Source: CALXXL01 sp034926605 (GTDB lineage: Bacteria; Verrucomicrobiota; Lentisphaeria; Victivallales; Victivallaceae). From it: a stretch of DNA of 38,051 nt. Positions 7,264 through 16,120 of this stretch are shown here, piece by piece (the stretch's first letter is position 1; every line of letters begins with the position of its first letter). The stretch lies in NCBI GenBank assembly GCA_034926605.1, contig JAYFQV010000015.1:1-38051 (forward strand), given 5' to 3'. Position numbers and translations under genes: made by a program. Below the pieces are notes generated by a model. That model was not told the origin of the DNA. It worked only from the letters and a program-made list of their open reading frames with translations, and did no database searches.

Positions 7264-10200
7264 TTACCCCATAACCGATAACATGCCGCCTGCCACCTTC
7301 ACGGTGTAGCCATTTTGGCTTTCGCCGAATTCGAAGCTTGCGAAAAGTGCGCCACTCCGGTAAAGTTCGATTTGAAGACCTTCAAGCGCGGCTTCATTTT
7401 CGCAGGTCATCAAATCGAAATCGCCGACGCTATTGCCAAGCTCGATCTTAAGCAGATTGCCGTCATTGTTTCCGAAACGGAATCCATCGGCGAAACAGAG
7501 CGGATTGTCGCGTCCGGTCATATCGAAGACGAAAGTATCGGCCGCGAATCCGCCGCCGCCGCTTACCGTGGTATCGCCTGAAAAGCAAACCACATCAAAG
7601 TTGCGTAGCGTGCCGGCGAATTCGCCGGTAAAATCGGCGAATTTCACTATTCTGGAGCCGTAAACAGATCCTTCCTGTTTACCGTCGCCCGATACCATGC
7701 CGATACTCAATCGTTCTGCGGCACCGGTGAAAGTTACAACGGTGTCGCCGTTCACAACGGAACTGCCGCCCGTCGATCGGTAAGAAGGATTTGCTCCACC
7801 GGCGTAGATGCTGCCTTGTATGTTTATCGAATCGTAAGTGGTGTCAAAACACAATGACGAGCTGCCGGAGACGATGCTCACACCGGAGTCGTGCGCGTAG
7901 CCTCCGCCGAACACATCTCCGGAGATGGTCGCGTTGCGGACTACAATATTGGTTGACTTTACCGTGGCTATGCTGCCGGCGCCTTCGGCCTGTGCGCCGC
8001 CGGCAAGATAGCCGCCTACAGTACCAGAAACAGTCATATTCACGTTTCCGACGGCTATGGTGCCGCCGGAAAACGCGCCTCCTCCTCCGACCGCCCAGGC
8101 CGAGGCACCATACTTCAGCAATTTCAAATTGTTGGCATGTACGATTTCGCCGATTGTCATTACAATGTTTCCGGTGGTGATGCTTTGCGCGTTGGCCCGA
8201 GAGCCGCCGTAGATGGTTCCGGTATAGCGGCCGGACTGCAAAGCAAGGGCAATGCTGTTATTCACGTTGACATTGTTGCCTCCGCCATATATGTTGCAGG
8301 TGTTTTCTCCTTCGAGATTGAGCAGTGTGGAGGCGTTGGAAACGTCGTTTTCCGTACCGGTTACCAATTGGGACACGGTGGCGTTTCTCAGGCTCAGGTT
8401 TGCGGCATTGTTTGAGACATGTCCGCTGTAACTTTTGAAACTTCCTTGGACGCTAAGCGAAATCTGTGCGGTGTTCTCGTCGGCGATCGAAAGAACAAAG
8501 TGCTTTTGTCCGACCGTAAGGGTGGTATTTCCGGACCATAGATACCCCTTTAGCTCGCCGCCGCTGTAAACCGCCAGTCCGCCGTCGGAGCCGTTCCAAA
8601 TTTCCGCCCCGGATGAAAACAGTACATAACTGCCAGGATCGCATTCGGCCGAAAGACCCCACTCGACGCCGGAAAAGCGGGCGGCGTTGCCGATCATGGC
8701 GCTGCCGGTGTATGCGGCGCGCCCGTCTGGATCAACCATTATTGTACAGCCGGATTCAACCGATGCCGGCGAATAGGCATCGAGAGAGCCTCTTACCACT
8801 ATTTTGCCTGACAATTGAGCGCTATCCAGATGCATAACGCCTCCGAATTCAACCAGCGCTCCGTCGGCTTTGCCGCCTTTGAAGATCGATTCGACGCCTT
8901 TGGAATATATGACCGTGCCGACGGCGATGCCGCCGGAGTTCACATTTTGTACCGCACCGCTTGATATTGATGTATATTCTGCAATGCCATAGACGTCCTG
9001 ATGGGCAATACCTTCATCGTACAGCAGTACGGCACTGGAAGTGTATCCGCCGGCCAACACAGATTGAGCACCGTAGATCAAGGTATTCAGCGCGACGTAT
9101 CCGCTGGATACCAGCTGATAGCCATGAACGGTGTAGTTGAGACACCGCTTCTCGACGCCGGAAATCACGGTTCCGGCACTGGTGACGGTCAAATGCGCGT
9201 TGAATCCATATGCCAGTGTCGCTCCGGATTCCATGTTCACATTTGTTGCGCTGCCGCAATCGTCGACAATCAGCGAGCCGCCGGCCAGCACCGTGGTGCT
9301 GTCCGCCCGGCCGCTCCAGCATACCGACTGAATTCCACAGGAAACTATGGTGTTTTCGGCCAGGCATTCGGAATAGATGATCTGTATACCGGTGGAAATG
9401 GTGGTGCCTGTTGAGCGGGAGCCGTCGGAAAGATACTGGATGCCGCCGCAGATGACCGTGTCCGAGGCGATCGCATTTCGATAAAGACAATTTATGCCGC
9501 CGGAGATGATTGTGCCGAAGATACTGCCAGAACTCACGGAGAAGACGGCGCTGCCGCGCATATGAGTGTTGGAAGCATTGCCCAGACAGTACATGCTTGT
9601 GTAAAGAATGGTTGATTCGGCAGAGCCGAAAACCCTGATTTCTCCGCTGTTTACCTCGGTGGCATAGGCAATTCCGCCGCTGGACACGATAACCATGCCG
9701 CCGTTCAAGGCGGTATTGCTGATCGTTCCGCCTCCGGACACATAAAGATAACCGTTGTTCACCACGGTGTCGCAGGCTCTTCCGCTGACAAGCATTCTGG
9801 CCGACAGTAAAGTGCTGTAAGCTGTTCCGCCGCTGGACACGGTCAGTCCGGTCGAATATGCTCCCATTGTTTCGTCGTCCGGCTTGACTACGGTATCGTA
9901 AATCTTGCCGCCCGACCCCACGAACATGGAACCGGCGGCTAGGGTGCCGTAAGCCGTTCCACCGTAACCTATCGACATCACACCACTGCTGTGGATATGG
10001 GCACTGCTGGCGATCCCGCCGGACAACACGCGCATCTCGCCGACATCCAGTATGTCGGCGCGCAGAGACAGGTAGTTACAGGAAACCGTATGAAAACCGC
10101 CTCGTACCTCGAAGTCGCAGCTTCTTGAGTTTATAAGCTGAACCTGACTGCCGGCGCTGCTGGCATCGATCACAACGTCAAAATCGTAGCCCAGTATCGC

Positions 10201-13200
10201 GCCTTCTTCCAGCACCGCGCGAATGATCGTGGCGCCGTGGGCAACGCTGAGTTTGCCGCCGGATTTTACCGCGATGTCCTCGGTCAGGCCTCCGAGAAGC
10301 GTCCGCTGCACTCCGCCGGAATATATGGTGGTGGCGTATGCGGAACCATCGACGTTCTGCGCGCATCCGGAACCTATTTCGGTGGATTGCGCCGTGGCGT
10401 TGAAACATACGCTTTGAATGGATTTGGGGCCGGAAAGCACATTGCCGGAGGCAAATCCACCGACATTGATGTATTGAACCGCACCGTCAAGTATCAGAGT
10501 GTCGAAAGCCTTTCCGTCCGTCAGGATATTCTGCATCGCCATGCCGGCCAGTACGGTGCCGCTTGCCACTCCGCCGGATATCTTTTGGGAGGCGCTGTGA
10601 CCGGACGTGCAGATAATATGGGTGCCCACCGCGATGCCGCCCGAGAAAACCTGTTGCAGCCCGCCGCCGTTTATAAAGGTAAGCTCGGCGTATCCACCCG
10701 AACGAATGTTTTGTAAGCGGGTATTGCTGGTGTAAACCGCCGAGCCGCCGTCGCAGATTTCCATGCAGTTACCGGAACTTATGGAGAAATCATAGCCGCT
10801 GACGGTGGCGAAGTCGCAAAGAAATCTGCCATAACTGTCGTATACCTGCACCGGGAAATTGTCATGGGTCTTGGTCATGGTAAGCGCGCCTTGCTCGGTA
10901 ATGGCTAACGAATAAGTGTCGCGGTCCTGGACAATCGTATTTCTCAGAGTCAAAATGCCTAGTAGAACGCCGTTGTCGATTATGGTGATGCCACGATCGA
11001 AGCCGGAGGCGCCGGACGAGGCGATGATGAATGTGTTTATGTCCATACGGACATCGCATCTGATGGTATAACTGGCCGCATTGTCGAAGTAATCCATTCT
11101 GGATATGAGGCCGCCGGGAACGGCTAAGCCCGATGTCAGGTTGATGACAACTTCGGCCGAGGAAAGATCGGCCCTGCCATACAGGTTGATCTTATTTGAA
11201 AAAACGAAGTTCCCGCGCACTTCGGCGCCCTCGTTGAGATTGATATGGCTTTCATATGCGATCGTGACATTATTTGCCACTCCGCCGCTGTCCACAGACA
11301 GATAGCTTTCTTTATGGAGAGAGACATTTTCCACCATGCCTCCCGACGCCACGGATACATAGCCGAAATAGCCGGTTTTGACATCGCAAGCATAGCTGCC
11401 GCTGCCGACATGCATGGAGCCGGAGTTAACCGTCACTCCGGAAGCAATGCTGTCGAAGATGCGCACAGACCCCAAGCCTCCGACGGAAAGCGACGATATG
11501 CGCGTATCGAAGTCGGCTATCAAGTCTCCGGAAACCCCGATGGAAATCATGACGGAATTGGTCACATGGGCAGAACCGCAAATGCTTGTGCTGGAGATGA
11601 CGGCCTGCCCTTTTGCCAAGAAACTGCATGAATTGTCATGGAAGCCGGCCGAGATTATTGATCCGCCGTCCGCTTCGAGGGATCCGCTCATATAAATTGA
11701 TGGCCCCAGAAGCATTCCCCCGGACTCAACCCGCAACAATCCGCCGGAATGTACCCCCATCCCGTATGCGGTGCCGCCGGAGGTGACAACGACCTCATCC
11801 GGATTGCCGCCGGCCATGACGGCAATGGATGAGACTGTGTTCCTATAGCCGGTTAGTTCGCCGTGCTTGTATAGTTTGACCGGTGCGTCTGAATATACTC
11901 CAAGCACAACATCATAAAAACCTACCGCTTCCATTGAGTAGAACTTGTTGCCGACAAAAACTCCGGACTCTCTGGTGACGGTGCCCAGAACATCTCCGGC
12001 TGAGTTTATCAGCGTCAGATTGTAAGCCGCCCACCGGTCGCCGCCGCTTATAATTTTATAGGCGCCTTCCATCTGGTCATCGGCCACCACCACGGAATAA
12101 TCATTGCCGGAAAAAGCCGCGGCATTGCTGATCAGGTATCGGCTGTCGGGATTGCTCCGATCCAGCCGGATCGTGAGCTCGCAGTCGGAGAGAATTCCAC
12201 CGGTGTACATTACAAGCGAGCCGGCCACCTCAAGTTTTCCGGATACGATGCCGCCTGATGTCACCGTCATGACACCGCCGGCGTCCACTACTGTTCTGGA
12301 TGACAAACGGCCGTTGCAAATCACGGTTCCGCTGCCGCCGGAACCAATGTGCACATCTAATGCGGTACCACCGCTGTATACGTTGATTTTTCCACCGGAA
12401 CTTACCATGACTCCGCTGGCGGCCCCCCAGACCGTTTGTGTTCCGCCGGTCATCAGCAAGGTGTCGTACGCCACTCCTCCTGATGATATGTACATGGAAT
12501 CGACTGGGCCGCCGTTGCCTAGCACCGCGCCGGATATGACTTTGCCGTGACCGACTTCGGCTCCGGAAAGAAATAATCTGACCGGATGGACCGGCGGGGA
12601 CTTCATCAGCAACAATGAAGATGAAACGATCATGAGCGAATAAGTCGAGTCCTCTGTGTACAATGGAGAGACCGTGGACACTTCACCCAGCTTGATGCCG
12701 CCGTCGATCACGGTAAATACGCCTTCGAACCCGCTGCATCTGGTTCCCAGAATATATTTTCCATCGGCAAGCACGGAATCGGATTTCACGGTATAGCTGT
12801 TGGCTTTGGTGAAGCAGTCCATACCGTTTAGGAAAACAGTTGTATCAGGGGCGGCAAGCAGCAGTATGATGTCGGCTTGCGTCAGATCCGCAGGTCCGCC
12901 GTCCCAGATTACAACGCTGCCGCCCACAGTGAGATTTCCTTCGATTACAGTACCGGTATAGCAATAGCACTCGCCGCCGGAAGCTATGAAGATATCGACT
13001 GCGACGGCGCCGGAAAACAGCAATTGTCTGCCGCCCGAGCCGATGACGGTCTTCCATGCGTAGCCGCCGCGCGACACATACTGGGCTCCGCCGGAAGATA
13101 GCGTGGTTCGGAACGCGGCGCCATCCGAATAAACGTCCTGAAACGAAGATGCTCCGACGACCGTCGAGTCCGCAACGCCGCCGAAACCGATGTACTGCTG

Positions 13201-14013
13201 TCCGCCTATGATTATGGTGGACTGGACGGTGGTGTTTGTAATTGATTGTATGCCGTCGGACATAATAGTGGTGCGGACGGCGGTGCCGCCGCAGACATCC
13301 TGCCAGCCACCGAGAAGCACGGTGTCTTCTGCGCGGCCGTTGCTGATGGTCATATTGGCATGGTCGCAAATGGTATTCCTGAGCATTCCGCCATCGCGGA
13401 TAATTACTGTGCCGTAGTCGCCCATCCAAGTAGACACAGCCTCGCCTGCAACGCACATCCAACCGCCGCTTATCACGGCGCCGATAGAAAGTCCTCCGGC
13501 GGAGATCGTCATTTCTCCCATGCTGTAAACCACTGCGGCTGAGGCCGTCCCGCGGCTGAATACCTCCAGCTGGCCTGGGTGGTACCAGTAGCTGCTGTCC
13601 TCCAGCCGGAAAATGGTGCCGCTGAGCAGGGTTCCCACCGCGGTGCCGCCATAATAAACCATCTGCATTCCGGCGCCCGCGACTTTGGTGCCGGACGCAA
13701 TGCCGCCGAAATATATATCCTGCCGCCCGTAATCCATAAGTTCCGCGTCAATGGCGAGCCCGCTGTTGTATATTTCCTGTTTCGCCCGAAGCACGGGGCA
13801 ATAACCGCTGTCTGCTCCGGAAACGATGGCGCCGTAGTCGATGCCGCCGTTGTCGAGAAATTCCGTGCCATTGTAGTATATTGTTGTGCCGCTGGCAGTG
13901 CCGCCGGATACGAACATGGTGGCGTTCGGGCGGATGATCGTTTCTGCCGCAATTTCACCGGTGGAAATCACTATGGTTTCGCCGGAAGGTATTTGCCCAC
14001 TATGATTAGCCAT
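7264..14013 (-). CDS. Giant autotransporter-type strand-loop-strand (SLS) repeat protein
   Basis: 2249 residues from the ATG at 14013 (MANHSGQIPSG). The frame can be opened to a TTG at 14091, but that stretch holds a promoter, so I prefer the inner start. Most of the protein is dozens of ~15-20-residue units of the form SGGxAxxTxVxSGGxQxV, which in known proteins fold as a right-handed beta helix in adhesin passenger domains. Repeat blocks are separated by longer non-repeat linkers at about residues 360-470, 600-720, 940-1045 and 1740-1850. Residues ~1860-2249 are different: GG-rich units (IYGGG, VFGGG, IYAGG) and a C-terminal ~110-residue domain. There is no recognisable signal peptide and no outer-membrane beta barrel, so the export route is unknown. 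Likely a surface or secreted adhesin-like protein. Confidence 0.8.
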   Translation of the reverse strand: MANHSGQIPSGETIVISTGEIAAETIIRPNATMFVSGGTASGTTIYYNGTEFLDNGGIDYGAIVSGADSGYCPVLRAKQEIYNSGLAIDAELMDYGRQDIYFGGIASGTKVAGAGMQMVYYGGTAVGTLLSGTIFRLEDSSYWYHPGQLEVFSRGTASAAVVYSMGEMTISAGGLSIGAVISGGWMCVAGEAVSTWMGDYGTVIIRDGGMLRNTICDHANMTISNGRAEDTVLLGGWQDVCGGTAVRTTIMSDGIQSITNTTVQSTIIIGGQQYIGFGGVADSTVVGASSFQDVYSDGAAFRTTLSSGGAQYVSRGGYAWKTVIGSGGRQLLFSGAVAVDIFIASGGECYCYTGTVIEGNLTVGGSVVIWDGGPADLTQADIILLLAAPDTTVFLNGMDCFTKANSYTVKSDSVLADGKYILGTRCSGFEGVFTVIDGGIKLGEVSTVSPLYTEDSTYSLMIVSSSLLLMKSPPVHPVRLFLSGAEVGHGKVISGAVLGNGGPVDSMYISSGGVAYDTLLMTGGTQTVWGAASGVMVSSGGKINVYSGGTALDVHIGSGGSGTVICNGRLSSRTVVDAGGVMTVTSGGIVSGKLEVAGSLVMYTGGILSDCELTIRLDRSNPDSRYLISNAAAFSGNDYSVVVADDQMEGAYKIISGGDRWAAYNLTLINSAGDVLGTVTRESGVFVGNKFYSMEAVGFYDVVLGVYSDAPVKLYKHGELTGYRNTVSSIAVMAGGNPDEVVVTSGGTAYGMGVHSGGLLRVESGGMLLGPSIYMSGSLEADGGSIISAGFHDNSCSFLAKGQAVISSTSICGSAHVTNSVMISIGVSGDLIADFDTRISSLSVGGLGSVRIFDSIASGVTVNSGSMHVGSGSYACDVKTGYFGYVSVASGGMVENVSLHKESYLSVDSGGVANNVTIAYESHINLNEGAEVRGNFVFSNKINLYGRADLSSAEVVINLTSGLAVPGGLISRMDYFDNAASYTIRCDVRMDINTFIIASSGASGFDRGITIIDNGVLLGILTLRNTIVQDRDTYSLAITEQGALTMTKTHDNFPVQVYDSYGRFLCDFATVSGYDFSISSGNCMEICDGGSAVYTSNTRLQNIRSGGYAELTFINGGGLQQVFSGGIAVGTHIICTSGHSASQKISGGVASGTVLAGMAMQNILTDGKAFDTLILDGAVQYINVGGFASGNVLSGPKSIQSVCFNATAQSTEIGSGCAQNVDGSAYATTIYSGGVQRTLLGGLTEDIAVKSGGKLSVAHGATIIRAVLEEGAILGYDFDVVIDASSAGSQVQLINSRSCDFEVRGGFHTVSCNYLSLRADILDVGEMRVLSGGIASSAHIHSSGVMSIGYGGTAYGTLAAGSMFVGSGGKIYDTVVKPDDETMGAYSTGLTVSSGGTAYSTLLSARMLVSGRACDTVVNNGYLYVSGGGTISNTALNGGMVIVSSGGIAYATEVNSGEIRVFGSAESTILYTSMYCLGNASNTHMRGSAVFSVSSGSIFGTIISGGINCLYRNAIASDTVICGGIQYLSDGSRSTGTTISTGIQIIYSECLAENTIVSCGIQSVCWSGRADSTTVLAGGSLIVDDCGSATNVNMESGATLAYGFNAHLTVTSAGTVISGVEKRCLNYTVHGYQLVSSGYVALNTLIYGAQSVLAGGYTSSAVLLYDEGIAHQDVYGIAEYTSISSGAVQNVNSGGIAVGTVIYSKGVESIFKGGKADGALVEFGGVMHLDSAQLSGKIVVRGSLDAYSPASVESGCTIMVDPDGRAAYTGSAMIGNAARFSGVEWGLSAECDPGSYVLFSSGAEIWNGSDGGLAVYSGGELKGYLWSGNTTLTVGQKHFVLSIADENTAQISLSVQGSFKSYSGHVSNNAANLSLRNATVSQLVTGTENDVSNASTLLNLEGENTCNIYGGGNNVNVNNSIALALQSGRYTGTIYGGSRANAQSITTGNIVMTIGEIVHANNLKLLKYGASAWAVGGGGAFSGGTIAVGNVNMTVSGTVGGYLAGGAQAEGAGSIATVKSTNIVVRNATISGDVFGGGYAHDSGVSIVSGSSSLCFDTTYDSINIQGSIYAGGANPSYRSTGGSSVVNGDTVVTFTGAAERLSIGMVSGDGKQEGSVYGSRIVKFADFTGEFAGTLRNFDVVCFSGDTTVSGGGGFAADTFVFDMTGRDNPLCFADGFRFGNNDGNLLKIELGNSVGDFDLMTCENEAALEGLQIELYRSGALFASFEFGESQNGYTVKVAGGMLSVMG

Positions 14014-14062
14014 TGCGCCGCCGTTCCCCTGTTGGACGTTGAATATTTCAGCTGTTTTGATT

Positions 14063-14091
14063 ATAATACCATCGGCAATGAGATTTTTCAA
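14063..14091 (-). promoter_or_regulatory. Promoter of the SLS-repeat gene
   Basis: Read on the minus strand: TTGAAA (14091-14086), 17 bp, TATTAT (14068-14063); an overlapping TATAAT lies at 14065-14060. It is about 50 bp before the ATG at 14013 and inside the longer possible reading frame, which argues for that ATG as start. Confidence 0.6.
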
Positions 14092-14158
14092 GCGTAGAAT
14101 TGGCTATTTTTCAATATAAAAAATAGAGTCATGGACAGACGTATGCAGATGGCGTTCA

Positions 14159-15088
14159 TTATTTTTCAGTCGCGTCCATCTTACGCAGTTCCGAAGGGGT
14201 GCAGCCGAACCGCTGCCGGAATATCCGCGCGAAGTAGGCGGTGTCCTGAAATCCGCAGTTACTGGCCACCTCGGAGGCGTTCAAACGATTGTCCAGCAGC
14301 ATTATCTTGGCGTTTTCCAGGCGGTTGCAGATGAGGAACTCTTTAAGTTTTATTCCGTAGCTGCGATGGAAAACGCTGGAAAGATAGTTTGGTGAGCACT
14401 GAAGTTTTTTCGCAAGCTCAACAACCGTATACCAGTGATCGACGGGGCAGGAATTTATCAGATGCCTTGCCTGCACCGCCAGGCGGTGAGGGAAGGGAAG
14501 TTGATCATCCGGCATGATTGAACCGATGTCTTTCTGAAACTGCCGGAACAGGGTGCCAAGCAGTTGCCTTATGGTGTCGGGATGGCTGGTATGCTGGACC
14601 GCCATTATGAGTCCGCGGTAAAACAGCGCGTCATGCAGGCGCAGCACCCTGAATACTTCCGGCATGGAATGACGTTCCGGACTCGGCCGGGCCAGATGAA
14701 GCGTCGCCGTGGTTTCACATACGCACAGAACGAGACTGGTGAATGTTTTGCCGTCCCGGTTGCCGACGATTTCTATATGTGGAACTCCGCGCGGCACCAG
14801 CAGCGTGTCGCCGGGTATTATCTTAATATGTTCGTCGCTGGAGAATCGGAAATCGCACTCGCCCTGAAGCTGAAAGAACCACTCGTCGGAAAAGGCATGG
14901 GCGCATCCCGCCGACTGGGCGGCTTCATCCCACCGGTTGCGGGAGGACCCGATAAAACTGCGCAACTCACCGCGGTCCGCGGCCTGTATCAAGCGCAGGA
15001 CGCTTTCCCGGATCAACATATCCGCCTGTGTCGCGTTCGGTTCCGCATTGCGGTTCTGCCATTCGAGTTCGGGGATCGAGATGTTCAT
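14159..15088 (-). CDS. AraC-family transcriptional regulator with cupin-like sensor domain
   Basis: 309 residues from the ATG at 15088, which has AGGTGG five bases upstream; a GTG nine bases further out is less likely. Residues ~60-130 form a cupin-like N-terminal sensor (GECDFRF..GDTLLVPRGVPH). The last ~100 residues are a double helix-turn-helix: VVELAKKLQCSPNYLSSVFH, then ASEVASNCGFQDTAYFARIF and FGCTPSELRK, the AraC signature. It is divergent from the ThuA-like gene, with paired inverted sites between them, and probably controls that gene in response to a sugar or its breakdown product. Confidence 0.9.
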   Translation of the reverse strand: MNISIPELEWQNRNAEPNATQADMLIRESVLRLIQAADRGELRSFIGSSRNRWDEAAQSAGCAHAFSDEWFFQLQGECDFRFSSDEHIKIIPGDTLLVPRGVPHIEIVGNRDGKTFTSLVLCVCETTATLHLARPSPERHSMPEVFRVLRLHDALFYRGLIMAVQHTSHPDTIRQLLGTLFRQFQKDIGSIMPDDQLPFPHRLAVQARHLINSCPVDHWYTVVELAKKLQCSPNYLSSVFHRSYGIKLKEFLICNRLENAKIMLLDNRLNASEVASNCGFQDTAYFARIFRQRFGCTPSELRKMDATEK

Positions 15089-15100
15089 CAAAACCACCTA

Positions 15101-15198
15101 TCGTAGCTTTTTCATATTAATGTTAAGTTATTACGGTTGCGGGCGTATTGCAAATGCTGTTCTGAAAAATATATTAATAAAAGCTGAAAAATCTACGA
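15101..15198. promoter_or_regulatory. Paired inverted operator-like sites in the divergent AraC/ThuA promoter region
   Basis: TCGTAGCTTTTTCA (15101-15114) is repeated in inverse orientation as TGAAAAATCTACGA (15185-15198), 13 of 14 bases matching. ATATTAAT also occurs at 15114-15121 and 15171-15178. The pair flanks the whole intergenic promoter region, as expected for regulator sites that allow looping. Confidence 0.5.
15148..15175 (+). promoter_or_regulatory. Candidate promoter of the ThuA-like gene
   Basis: TTGCAA (15148-15153), 16 bp, TATATT (15170-15175), 48 bp before the ATG. The right-hand operator arm lies just downstream of the -10. Confidence 0.45.
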
Positions 15199-15223
15199 GC
15201 AACTATAAAGCGGAGGTGTTGTG

Positions 15224-16006
15224 ATGGGCAAAATCAAACTTACTGTCTGGAACGAGGGAAGACACGAAAAGGAAGACGAATATATCGCCGGAGTGTATCC
15301 GAAGGGGATTCACGGCGCGTTGAAGGACGGTCTGGCGGCGGACGACCTCGAAATCCGCACCGCAACGCTGGACGACCCGGAGCAGGGGCTTCCCGACTCG
15401 CTGCTCAACGATACCGACGTGCTGATCTGGTGGGGGCATTGCGCTCACGGCGAGGTGTCGGACGAACTGGTGCGCAAAATCCATATGCGGGTGCTTCAGG
15501 GCATGGGGCTTATTGTCCTGCACTCCGCTCATTTCTCGAAAATATTCAAGTCCGTCACCGGCTGCAACTGTTCGCTCTGCTGGCGCGAGGTCGGAGAGAA
15601 GGAGAGGCTGTGGAACATCGATCCCACGCATCCCATAACTCAGGGGATCGACAAGTATTTCGAGCTGGAACACGAAGAGATGTACGGTGAGCGGTTCGAT
15701 ATTCCGGACGATGCCAAGCTTCTGTTTCTGGGCTGGTTCGAGGGAGGCAACGTGTTCCGCAGCGGGTTCACGCTCAATCGCGGCTATGGGAAGGTCTTCT
15801 ACTTCCAGCCCGGGCACGAGACGTACGGAACTTACTACGACGCCAACGTCCTGAGGGTCCTCGGCAACGCGGTACGCTGGGCCAAGCCGGTGTTCATCAG
15901 TGAGATGTTCGCACCGCGTGTGGATCCGCTCGAACCCATTCGCAGCGTGAATCCCTGTGCCGGAAGTGCCGGAATCGAACAGAATCTAGACGGCACCAGC
16001 AAGTAG
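15224..16006 (+). CDS. ThuA-like (trehalose utilisation family) protein
   Basis: 260 residues from the ATG at 15224, with GGAGG at 15212-15216. The sequence matches the ThuA family, which has a class I glutamine-amidotransferase-like fold: LTVWNEGRHE at the start, DVLIWWGHCAHGEVSD around residue 70, GLIVLHSAHFSK near 105, and a C-terminal GYGKVFYFQPGHETYGTYY. Family members work in sugar catabolism, often near dehydrogenases and isomerases of keto-sugar routes, but the exact reaction is unsettled. It is cytoplasmic (no signal peptide) and divergent from an AraC regulator that probably controls it. Confidence 0.88.
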   Translation: MGKIKLTVWNEGRHEKEDEYIAGVYPKGIHGALKDGLAADDLEIRTATLDDPEQGLPDSLLNDTDVLIWWGHCAHGEVSDELVRKIHMRVLQGMGLIVLHSAHFSKIFKSVTGCNCSLCWREVGEKERLWNIDPTHPITQGIDKYFELEHEEMYGERFDIPDDAKLLFLGWFEGGNVFRSGFTLNRGYGKVFYFQPGHETYGTYYDANVLRVLGNAVRWAKPVFISEMFAPRVDPLEPIRSVNPCAGSAGIEQNLDGTSK

Positions 16007-16069
16007 CTCCTCCTCCTGCGGCCTTGAGCCCGGGCATCGTCTCTGCAGGGAGACCGGCGGCCGGGCCGG

Positions 16070-16094
16070 GGCCTTCTCTCATTTATAGAAGGCC
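16070..16094. other. Hairpin between convergent ThuA-like and AraC genes
   Basis: GGCCTTCT (16070-16077) pairs with AGAAGGCC (16087-16094) around a 9-base loop. No T tract follows, so termination is possible but unproven. Confidence 0.45.
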
Positions 16095-16120
16095 GCTGCG
16101 CCGCGCCGGTTGGCGCCGGG

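Noticed and set aside
7264..14013. DNA repeats that might be taken for a CRISPR or satellite array
   Set aside because: The periodicity is at protein level (SGG-type SLS units) and the copies diverge strongly in DNA; there are no equal spacers.
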